Shown: in pieces, positions 1-5,205 of the stretch
How the letters are laid out: every line of letters begins with the position of its first letter
How positions within the stretch are numbered: the stretch's first letter is position 1
Source of the DNA: Streptosporangiaceae bacterium
GTDB taxonomy: Bacteria; Actinomycetota; Actinomycetes; Streptosporangiales; Streptosporangiaceae
Direction of reading: 5' to 3'
DNA length: 5,205 bases
Assembly: GCA_030043395.1 (NCBI GenBank)
Contig: JASHXW010000489.1
Span: forward strand, 1 to 5,205
The notes under the pieces: model-generated
The model's input: the letters and a program-made list of their open reading frames with translations, nothing else
What the model was told of the DNA's origin: nothing
Databases searched by the model: none
Program-made: the position numbers and the translations under genes

Positions 1-702
1 CAGCAGGTAGTAGTGCTCGGCGGCCTGCAGCGGGATGGACACTCCGGCCAGCTCGCCGAGCTGGCGCGCCCACATGCCCGCGCAGTTGACCACGTACTCG
101 GCTTCGACATCGCCCTGCGGCGTGCGCACTCCGGTCACGGTGCCGCGACTTGTCAGGAAGCCGGTTACCGGAACGCCCTCGATGATGCGGACGCCACGCG
201 CTCGCGCGCCCTTGGCCATGGACATGGTCGCGTCCACGGGATTAACGCGGCCGTCGTCAGGAATGTAGAAGCCGGCCAGCACGTCGTCGGTCCTGGCCAG
301 GGGCCACATCTCGGCGACCTCGCTGGCCGAGATCTCGTGTACCTGCACGCCGAGGTGCCGGTTGAAGGCCGCGACACGGCGGTACTCCTCGAGGTGTCCT
401 GGCTCGATCGCGAGTTCAATGAGCCCGCATTGCTTCAGCCCCGTGGACAGCCCGGTCTCGGCTTCCAGCCTGGAGTACAGGTCACGGGTGTACTGGCGCA
501 GCTCGGTCGACGTCTGCGACGTGGAGCCGAAGGTCGCGATCAGCCCGGCGGCGTGCCAGGTCGTGCCCGAGGTCAGCCGGTCGCGCTCGAGCAGCAGGAC
601 GTCTGTCCAGCCGAGATGGGCAAGATGGTAGGCGACGGACGTGCCGATGATGCCGCCACCGACGACGACCACCCGGGCGCGGTCGGGCAGCCCGTCAGCC
701 AC
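1..702 (-). CDS. FAD-dependent oxidoreductase, dimethylglycine/sarcosine dehydrogenase family (N-terminal part, runs off left edge)
   Basis: The frame is open from a GTG at 702 to base 1, giving 234 N-terminal residues. It is the start of a DAO-type flavoprotein. A Rossmann GGGIIG loop lies at residues 15-20 with the ribose-binding acidic residue E39 at the end of strand 2. The stretch SGTTWHAAGL at 45-54 contains H50, which corresponds to the histidine that carries covalent FAD in dimethylglycine and sarcosine dehydrogenases. Later family-like segments include CGLIELA and VVNCAGMWARQLGELAG. Full-length relatives are about 800 residues, with folate-binding GcvT domains at the C-terminus, and oxidatively demethylate N-methylglycines. 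Those domains lie outside the window, so the substrate is inferred. The start is fixed by an in-frame TGA at 708-706, two codons upstream. No Shine-Dalgarno is visible, and the start overlaps the end of ettA by 8 bp, suggesting translational coupling. A plain D-amino-acid-oxidase-like enzyme without GcvT domains remains possible. Confidence 0.85.
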   Translation of the reverse strand, partial: MADGLPDRARVVVVGGGIIGTSVAYHLAHLGWTDVLLLERDRLTSGTTWHAAGLIATFGSTSQTSTELRQYTRDLYSRLEAETGLSTGLKQCGLIELAIEPGHLEEYRRVAAFNRHLGVQVHEISASEVAEMWPLARTDDVLAGFYIPDDGRVNPVDATMSMAKGARARGVRIIEGVPVTGFLTSRGTVTGVRTPQGDVEAEYVVNCAGMWARQLGELAGVSIPLQAAEHYYLL

Positions 703-2359
703 GAGTCAGCTTGCGGTAGGTCACCCGGTGCGGCCTGGCCGCCTCGGCGCCAAGCCGGTCGATCTTGTTCTTCTCGTACGCTTCGAAGTTCCCCTCGAAC
801 CAGAACCAGTTCGACGCGCCTTCCCAGGCCAGGATGTGAGTGGCGATCCGGTCAAGGAACCACCGGTCGTGGCTGGTGATCACGGCGCAGCCAGGGAACT
901 CGAGCAGGGCGTTCTCCAGCGACGACAGCGTCTCGACGTCCAGGTCGTTGGTCGGCTCGTCGAGCAGCAGCAGGTTCCCGCCCTGCTTCAGGGTCAGCGC
1001 GAGGTTCACCCGGTTGCGCTCGCCACCACTCATGATGCCCGCCAGCTTCTGCTGGTCACCGCCCTTGAAGCCGAACGCCGCGACGTAAGCGCGGCTCGGG
1101 ATCTCCGCCTTGCCAGCACGGATGGAGGACTCGCCGTCCGAGATCACCTCCCAGACGTTCTTGTCCGGGTCGATCCGCTCCCTGGCCTGGTCGACGTAGG
1201 CGATCCGCACTGTCTCGCCGACCTTGATCGTGCCGCTGTCCGGCTCCTCCTCGCCGATGATCATCTTGAACAGCGTGGTCTTGCCGACCCCGTTGGGGCC
1301 GATGACTCCGACGATGCCGTTCGGTGGCAGCGAGAAGCTCAGGTCCTCGAACAGCATCCGGTCGCCGAACCCCTTGGTCAGGCTGTCCACATCGACGACC
1401 TGCGTGCCCAGCCGCGGACCTGGCGGTATCTGGATCTCCTCGAAGTCCAGCTTGCGGTTCTGGTCGGCTTCGGTGGCCATCTCCTCGTACCGCTGCAGCC
1501 TGGACCGGCTCTTTGCCTGCCGGGCGCGGGGGCTGGACCGGACCCATTCCAGCTCGTCCTCCAGCCGCTTGCGGCGCTTGGCGTCCTTCTGGCCCTCGAC
1601 CTTCAGCCGGGCTGCCTTGGTCTCCAGGTAAGTGGAGTAGTTGCCCTCGTAGGGGTAGGCGTGACCGCGGTCAAGCTCGAGGATCCACCCGGCCACGTTG
1701 TCCAGGAAGTACCTGTCGTGGGTGACCGCGACGACGGTGCCCGGGTACTTCTCCAGGTGCTGCTCCAGCCACTGCACGCTTTCTGCGTCCAGGTGGTTCG
1801 TGGGCTCGTCAAGCAGCAGCAGGTCAGGCTGGGACAGCAGCAGCCGGCACAAGGCCACGCGGCGCTTCTCACCGCCGGACAGCACCGACACCTCGGTGTC
1901 CGGTGGCGGGCAGCGCAGCGCGTCCATGGCCTGGTCAAGCTGGCTCTCCAGGTCCCACGCGTTCTTGTGGTCAAGCTGCTCCTGCAGCCTGCCCATCTCG
2001 TCGAGCAGCTCGTCGGAGTAGTCGGTCGCCATCAGCTCGGCGATCTCGTTGTAGCGGTCGAGCAGCGCCTTGGTCTCGGCCACGCCGTCCTCGACGTTGC
2101 CAAGTACCGTCTTGGTCTCGTCCAGCCTCGGCTCCTGGTCGAGCAGCCCGACCGTGAAGTCCGGCATCAGCCGTGCCTCGCCATTCGACGGCTGCTCGAC
2201 ACCCGCCATCATCCGCAGCAGAGTCGACTTGCCGGTCCCGTTCGGACCGACCACGCCGATCTTCGCCCCCGGCAGGAACGCCAGCGTGACGTTGTCGAGG
2301 ATGACCTTGTCGCCGTGCGCCTTGCGCACCGCCTGCATCTGGTAGATGAACTCGGGCAT
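695..2359 (-). CDS. ettA: Energy-dependent translational throttle protein EttA (ABC-F ATPase)
   Basis: This 554-residue protein has two ABC ATPase domains and no membrane segment, and matches the roughly 555-residue EttA family in length and layout. Domain 1 has Walker A GPNGTGKST (38-46), Q-loop Q75, signature LSGGEKRR (160-167), Walker B with D184 and catalytic E185, and switch H214. An insertion between the Q-loop and signature (about 92-140) is the EttA arm that contacts ribosomal protein L1 in E. coli. A charged linker (about 242-322), rich in Arg and Lys, is the P-site tRNA interaction motif. Domain 2 has Walker A GPNGVGKTT (354-362), signature MSGGERNR (443-450), Walker B D467/E468 and switch H497. 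Both sites look catalytically intact. EttA binds the ribosomal E site and couples the first elongation steps to ATP/ADP level. The gene follows ssb by 58 bp, and its ATG has no Shine-Dalgarno but a well-placed -10 motif. Antibiotic-resistance ABC-F proteins are less likely given the arm and length. Confidence 0.96.
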   Translation of the reverse strand: MPEFIYQMQAVRKAHGDKVILDNVTLAFLPGAKIGVVGPNGTGKSTLLRMMAGVEQPSNGEARLMPDFTVGLLDQEPRLDETKTVLGNVEDGVAETKALLDRYNEIAELMATDYSDELLDEMGRLQEQLDHKNAWDLESQLDQAMDALRCPPPDTEVSVLSGGEKRRVALCRLLLSQPDLLLLDEPTNHLDAESVQWLEQHLEKYPGTVVAVTHDRYFLDNVAGWILELDRGHAYPYEGNYSTYLETKAARLKVEGQKDAKRRKRLEDELEWVRSSPRARQAKSRSRLQRYEEMATEADQNRKLDFEEIQIPPGPRLGTQVVDVDSLTKGFGDRMLFEDLSFSLPPNGIVGVIGPNGVGKTTLFKMIIGEEEPDSGTIKVGETVRIAYVDQARERIDPDKNVWEVISDGESSIRAGKAEIPSRAYVAAFGFKGGDQQKLAGIMSGGERNRVNLALTLKQGGNLLLLDEPTNDLDVETLSSLENALLEFPGCAVITSHDRWFLDRIATHILAWEGASNWFWFEGNFEAYEKNKIDRLGAEAARPHRVTYRKLTRG

Positions 2360-2365
2360 GTGCTA

Positions 2366-2371
2366 AGGGTA
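2366..2371 (-). promoter_or_regulatory. Candidate -10 element of a leaderless ettA promoter
   Basis: On the minus strand the hexamer TACCCT fits the actinobacterial -10 pattern TANNNT. It ends 6 nt before the A of the ettA ATG, so transcription would begin at or next to the start codon. The region between the -10 and the ATG has no Shine-Dalgarno sequence, which fits a leaderless mRNA. No good -35 hexamer is visible at 16-19 bp upstream, which is common in actinobacteria. This is inferred from pattern and spacing only. Confidence 0.45.
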
Positions 2372-2394
2372 TGGCCAGCATGCAAGCGGTTCGC

Positions 2395-2415
2395 ACGACG
2401 CGACCTGAACGTCGT
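2395..2415 (-). other. Small inverted repeat between ssb and ettA
   Basis: ACGACG at 2395-2400 and CGTCGT at 2410-2415 are perfect inverted repeats separated by 9 bases. They lie just after the ssb stop codon and upstream of the ettA -10 motif. No T-tract follows, so this is not a convincing intrinsic terminator. It could be a weak attenuating hairpin, or chance in GC-rich DNA. Confidence 0.25.
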
Positions 2416-2417
2416 AG

Positions 2418-3035
2418 CTAGAACGGCGTTGCGACGGCTTCAGGCAGGGTGGTCGGCTCGGCCGACTCCGATTCGTCGAAGAAGTCCTCGTCGGGCTCCT
2501 CGGGCAGCGGGATGCCCGCCTCGCCCGATCTGCCCCAGGTCGGGGTGTCTTCGCCGGTCACCGCGCCATCATGCAGGTCGTCTGGCCTGCCTGCGAGCGG
2601 CCCGCCGTTCGTGCTTGCGTGCTCGGCGTCCTCGCTGAGCGCCGCGAACTCGGACGCCGTCATGCCCGTCCTGGGCCTGACCCGCTGGAACGAGGCGACC
2701 CCTCGGTTCAGGTCGTGGCCGACTAGGTCCGCATCCACGTCGACCGCGATCCGGCGCACGCCGTCCTTCTCAAACGGCCGCACCGATACCCGTCCCACGA
2801 TCACGACCGGCTCGCCCTTGCGGACGCAGATGCCGACGTTGTCGGCCAGCTTGCGCCAGCAGTTCACCGTGACATAGGAGGTGGTGCCGTCAATCCACTC
2901 GCCGGTAACCCGGTCCTGCCAGCGCGGAGTCCACCCGACGCGCATCGTGACCGTCTTCTTGCCGCTTCCCAGTAGCTTCGTGACCGGCTGGGTAGCCACG
3001 TAGCCGGTGATGGTGATCTGCGCCCCATTCAGCAT
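2418..3035 (-). CDS. ssb: Single-stranded DNA-binding protein paralogue (SSB, OB fold)
   Basis: The protein has 205 residues. Residues 1-112 form an SSB-type OB fold, with family-like segments TSYVTVNCWRKLADN (52-66), VRKGEPVVIVGRVSVRPFEKDG (in 71-92) and the closing strand IAVDVDADLVGHDL (96-109). W35, W39 and W60 are candidate DNA-stacking residues. Residues 113-178 are a low-complexity linker. An acidic patch (EEPDEDFFDESESAE, 179-193) follows, and the protein ends Thr-Pro-Phe. Canonical SSBs end in an acidic tip plus Pro-Phe that docks repair and replication partners. I chose the ATG at 3035 over an in-frame start at 3068 because GGAGGAGGA sits 5 nt upstream and the extra residues have no OB-fold counterpart. 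The sequence resembles the mycobacterial SsbB-type paralogue (Rv2478c) more than the replicative SSB located with rpsF/rpsR. It binds ssDNA in the cytoplasm; its special role is not shown here. Confidence 0.92.
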   Translation of the reverse strand: MLNGAQITITGYVATQPVTKLLGSGKKTVTMRVGWTPRWQDRVTGEWIDGTTSYVTVNCWRKLADNVGICVRKGEPVVIVGRVSVRPFEKDGVRRIAVDVDADLVGHDLNRGVASFQRVRPRTGMTASEFAALSEDAEHASTNGGPLAGRPDDLHDGAVTGEDTPTWGRSGEAGIPLPEEPDEDFFDESESAEPTTLPEAVATPF

Positions 3036-3040
3036 CGCGA

Positions 3041-3049
3041 TCCTCCTCC
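3041..3049 (-). promoter_or_regulatory. Strong ribosome binding site of ssb, decides the start
   Basis: The minus strand reads GGAGGAGGA, a near-ideal anti-16S match, ending 5 nt before the ATG at 3035. It lies inside the longer open frame that begins at 3068, so that upstream start would translate through the Shine-Dalgarno. This supports the shorter 205-residue protein. Confidence 0.85.
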
Positions 3050-3092
3050 AGGTGCGCGGCGGCAGCACGCCTCTCGCGCTGGGACCGCCGCG

Positions 3093-3115
3093 CCAGGCGT
3101 GCAGCTGCCGCCTGG
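3093..3115 (-). other. GC-rich hairpin in the ssb leader region
   Basis: CCAGGCG (3093-3099) and CGCCTGG (3109-3115) are perfect 7-bp inverted repeats around a 9-base loop that contains the palindrome GCAGCTGC. It lies 58 bp upstream of the ssb start. No T-run follows on the minus strand, so it is not a classical terminator. It could be a leader RNA structure or a protein-binding site. Confidence 0.35.
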
Positions 3116-3158
3116 TCTGCGGGACTTACGATCGCGCTTGAAGTGAGCCGACGCGACT

Positions 3159-3173
3159 AGCGCGCATCGCGCT
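3159..3173. other. Short perfect hairpin, 6-bp stem and 3-base loop
   Basis: AGCGCG (3159-3164) and CGCGCT (3168-3173) pair perfectly around CAT. It directly adjoins the first TGTGGAA repeat. In GC-rich DNA such stems arise easily by chance; function is unknown. Confidence 0.25.
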
Positions 3174-3210
3174 GTGGAAAACCTGCCTGGCGCACGCCAG
3201 CCCTGTGGAA
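3173..3210. repeat. Two TGTGGAA direct repeats flanking a hairpin (degenerate DnaA-box-like)
   Basis: TGTGGAA occurs at 3173-3179 and 3204-3210, 31 bp apart, which is close to three helical turns. The first extends to TGTGGAAAA, whose complement TTTTCCACA differs by one base from the actinobacterial DnaA box TTGTCCACA. The second differs at three of nine positions. Between them lies the inverted repeat CTGGC/GCCAG (3187-3191 and 3196-3200). A binding-site pair for a regulator is possible; DnaA binding is speculative. Confidence 0.3.
3177..3200 (-). terminator. Weak candidate terminator after the GTPase gene
   Basis: Read on the minus strand, a CTGGC-GTGC-GCCAG hairpin begins 56 bases after the GTPase stop codon and is followed, after GCAGG, by a run of four T. 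The stem is only 5-6 bp and the T-run is short and displaced, so termination would be inefficient at best. Confidence 0.25.
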
Positions 3211-3256
3211 GGAATGGAACCAGGACGGCAGGTCGGACCGCGAGCCTGGCCGGACG

Positions 3257-5125
3257 CTAGGACTCCCCGGCCTGCTCGGCGATCGCTTCCGGCTCGTCCG
3301 GCGAGTCCTGTCCCTCTTCAGTGGCCGTGGCGTCTAGCTCGCTGGCCGAATCCGAGTCCTCCTCGGCTTTGCTGCCCTGTGCGATGCGCAGTTCTTCCCG
3401 GTAACGCCCGAGCTCGGACAGCTCCTGGCTTGCCGGGATCACTACCGTCTCGCTGGCAACGGTCTCGATCCGCTGGCGCATGTCGTCCACGATCGCCGCG
3501 TTGCTTCGCTCGGCTGCCTTCCGCACCTGGGACATGCTCGTCCACGCGGTCGCCGCGCCGAGGCCGAGCGCCAGCACGGCGCTGCCGCCGATCCACGGCA
3601 ACGCACCGATGTCGGTGAACGCGCCAGGGATGCCCGTGCCGACGCTGAAGACACCGAACACCACGATCAGCAGCATCCAGATGACGGCGACGACAACCGC
3701 ACCCATCAGCAGTCCCTGCCAAACGCCAGCCAGGCGCCACCACCAGGCAACGCTGCCCTCGGCTGGCAACGCCTCGCCGATCGCCGACCCGACGGCGGCC
3801 GGGATGTCCTGCGCCCGGGACCGGACTGCCGACCTGACCGTATGGGACCACGGCTTGGCCAGCGGTTCAGCCAGCTGGTCGCCGAACTCGGTCAGCGCGT
3901 TATCGATTTCCGCCTGCTGGGCTCCGGCCGGACCTGCGGAGATCGAGCGCAACTCGTTCCAGAGATTGCCCAGCTTGACCTTGCGCATGGGGTCGCGACC
4001 TGCAAGGCGCTGCGCGGCCCACGCGACCGGCCAGCCAACGAAGTCCGCCGCCCGCAGCTCACTTGCGCTGGTCAGCGAGTCTCCGACGGCGCCGACCCCG
4101 GCCGCTGCGGCGAACTTTCCGGCCAGCTGGTCGCCGCTGTCAGGTGCGATCCCGCCGACGGGCTCAGAAAGGTCTCCGGCATAGGGAGCGAACCTGGTAA
4201 CCAGGCGATCCACGTCAGCGGAGATCCGCAGCATCGCCGCATGACGTGCGGCCACGGCATCGAGCAGTAGCTTCCGCAGCTCGTCCAGGCCGGCCCCGGT
4301 CACGGCCGACGTGACCAGGATGGGCACGTCGGGCAGGTTCTCCGAGTCAAGCAGCCGGCGCAGGTCGGCCACGCAGTCGTCGATCATCGCCTGTTCCAGC
4401 AGGTCAGACTGGTTCAGCACTACGGCGAGGACCTCGGAGTGGCCAGACATAGGCACCAGGAACCGGCGGTGGACCGCGGCGTCGGCGTACTTCTGCGGGT
4501 CCAGCACCCAGACCATCACGTCGGCCAGGTTGACGAGCTTGTCAACGACGTCGCCCGCGTGACCAAGCACGGAGTCGTGGTCGGGCAGGTCGAGCAGCAC
4601 CAGGCCGGACAGGTCCTGCTCGCCCCGGTCCAAGGCGCTGGCCCGGGAGTATCGGTACCGGCCGGGAACGCCGAGCCAGTCGAGCAGCGCGCCCGAGCCG
4701 GTCGCGCCCCAGATGCAGGCATGGACGTCCGTCGTCACGGGCCTGGTCACGCCAACTGTGGAGAAGGCAGCTCCGGCAAGACGGTTGAACAGGGACGACT
4801 TGCCGCTCCCCGTTCCTCCCGCCAGGACGACCACCGTATGGCTCGAGGAGAGCCGCATCCGCTCGCCAGCCCTGCCCAGCACGTCCTCGGCCTCGGCGAG
4901 CAGTTTCTTGCTGAAGCCGTCCCTGCCACTGCGCGCTGAGCCGATCTGGATCATCCTGGCGAGAGCCAGCAGCTTGGCCGACAGGCCCGACGATCCCGGC
5001 CTGGCGGAGTCAGCCGCCAGCTCAGCGGGCAGGTCAAGGAACGACTGCCCTGGGTGGGCCGGGGGCCCGCCGCCGTCACGCCCCTGGCCCGGCCGGTGAC
5101 GGCTCGCCGGGACTCTCGTTGGCAA
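3257..5125 (-). CDS. Membrane-anchored P-loop GTPase (YfjP-like/dynamin-like, actinobacterial)
   Basis: Read from a TTG at 5125 the protein has 622 residues. The N-terminal 46 residues look disordered, then a helical region precedes the GTPase domain (about 95-295). G1 is GGTGSGKS (103-110), the G2 threonine is probably within TRPVTTD (127-133), G3 is DLPD (179-182), G4 is NQSD (238-241) and G5 is SA (273-274). G3 lacks the usual glycine and G4 has Gln for Lys, as I recall for Streptomyces relatives. A helical region (about 296-460) leads to two hydrophobic segments (about 466-495 and 509-529), predicted to form a membrane hairpin with both ends in the cytosol. The last 40 residues are rich in Glu and Asp. 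The function is unknown; such proteins are thought to act at the membrane. AGGA lies 5 nt before the TTG, supporting it, but the frame has no stop up to 5205, so translation may begin outside the window. A 221-bp gap separates it from ssb. Confidence 0.85.
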   Translation of the reverse strand: MPTRVPASRHRPGQGRDGGGPPAHPGQSFLDLPAELAADSARPGSSGLSAKLLALARMIQIGSARSGRDGFSKKLLAEAEDVLGRAGERMRLSSSHTVVVLAGGTGSGKSSLFNRLAGAAFSTVGVTRPVTTDVHACIWGATGSGALLDWLGVPGRYRYSRASALDRGEQDLSGLVLLDLPDHDSVLGHAGDVVDKLVNLADVMVWVLDPQKYADAAVHRRFLVPMSGHSEVLAVVLNQSDLLEQAMIDDCVADLRRLLDSENLPDVPILVTSAVTGAGLDELRKLLLDAVAARHAAMLRISADVDRLVTRFAPYAGDLSEPVGGIAPDSGDQLAGKFAAAAGVGAVGDSLTSASELRAADFVGWPVAWAAQRLAGRDPMRKVKLGNLWNELRSISAGPAGAQQAEIDNALTEFGDQLAEPLAKPWSHTVRSAVRSRAQDIPAAVGSAIGEALPAEGSVAWWWRLAGVWQGLLMGAVVVAVIWMLLIVVFGVFSVGTGIPGAFTDIGALPWIGGSAVLALGLGAATAWTSMSQVRKAAERSNAAIVDDMRQRIETVASETVVIPASQELSELGRYREELRIAQGSKAEEDSDSASELDATATEEGQDSPDEPEAIAEQAGES

Positions 5126-5205
5126 CTGGTTCCTGCCTGACCGGCCACCTGACGCCGCACCCGGGCGGGCAGTGGCGGCCGCGGGGCGCTGGCCGGCTGC
5201 AGCGC
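5126..5205 (-). other. Right edge: possible N-terminal extension of the GTPase or end of an upstream gene
   Basis: The GTPase frame continues without a stop to the edge and encodes an Ala/Gly/Arg-rich low-complexity stretch, typical of disordered N-termini in actinobacterial homologues. Another minus-strand frame is also open here and stops at 5078-5076; it could be the tail of an upstream gene. The sequence alone does not decide between them. Confidence 0.3.

Noticed and set aside
13..879. A 288-codon plus-strand open frame over the oxidoreductase
   Set aside because: It is antisense, in codon register, to a clear Rossmann-fold FAD protein; its product has no motif and is rich in Gly/Arg/Ala.
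641..2638. A 665-codon open frame on the plus strand antisense to ettA and part of ssb
   Set aside because: Its translation is low-complexity, rich in Leu/Val/Arg/Gln with no recognisable motif, and it lies opposite two clear protein families. GC-rich codon bias routinely leaves such antisense frames open.
3036..3068. 11-residue N-terminal extension of the SSB from a start at 3068
   Set aside because: It would run through the GGAGGAGGA Shine-Dalgarno of the ATG at 3035 and adds residues without a counterpart in the OB fold.
3480..4270. Plus-strand open frames of 142-234 codons over the GTPase gene
   Set aside because: They are compositional shadows of a gene with intact GTPase motifs and membrane helices; none has a ribosome binding site or family-like sequence.
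5076..5205. C-terminal end of an upstream gene stopping at 5078-5076
   Set aside because: The frame is open, but its translation has Cys/Pro/Arg-rich low complexity in the right half and would need a long overlap with the GTPase; it is too weak to annotate as a gene.
1..5205. Search for tRNA/rRNA, CRISPR arrays, insertion sequences or phage genes
   Set aside because: I saw no regularly spaced repeats, terminal inverted repeats with transposase, cloverleaf-like stretches or phage motifs; coding sequence fills nearly all of the window.

Overview
The window is high-GC DNA with four protein genes, all on the minus strand. High GC, tight packing, GTG and TTG starts, an SSB paralogue next to ettA and a family of GTPases with two membrane helices all point to an actinomycete (Actinomycetota). 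The lineage below that level is inference.

In the direction of transcription (right to left) the layout is as follows. (1) 5125-3257: a large membrane-anchored P-loop GTPase of the YfjP-like/dynamin-like type seen in Streptomyces and relatives; its reading frame stays open to the right edge, so its N-terminus may lie outside. (2) 3256-3036: a 221-bp intergenic region with hairpins, two TGTGGAA repeats resembling degenerate DnaA boxes, and a strong Shine-Dalgarno sequence. (3) 3035-2418: a single-stranded DNA-binding protein paralogue with an OB fold, a long acidic linker and a terminal Pro-Phe. (4) 2417-2360: a 58-bp gap with a candidate leaderless promoter. (5) 2359-695: ettA, an ABC-F ATPase that gates translation elongation on the ribosome. 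(6) 702-1: the N-terminal 234 residues of an FAD-dependent dehydrogenase of the dimethylglycine/sarcosine dehydrogenase family, starting inside the last codons of ettA and leaving the window on the left.

The GTPase, SSB and EttA genes are a housekeeping-type group; the SSB-EttA adjacency matches Rv2478c-Rv2477c of Mycobacterium tuberculosis as I recall it. The oxidoreductase belongs to one-carbon/methylated-glycine catabolism and appears to be attached to ettA by translational coupling. I see no RNA gene, CRISPR array, insertion sequence or mobile element. Nothing here amounts to a clearly new system; the points most worth a second look are the leaderless ettA start, the 8-bp ettA/oxidoreductase overlap, the SSB tail and the repeat/hairpin structure upstream of ssb.
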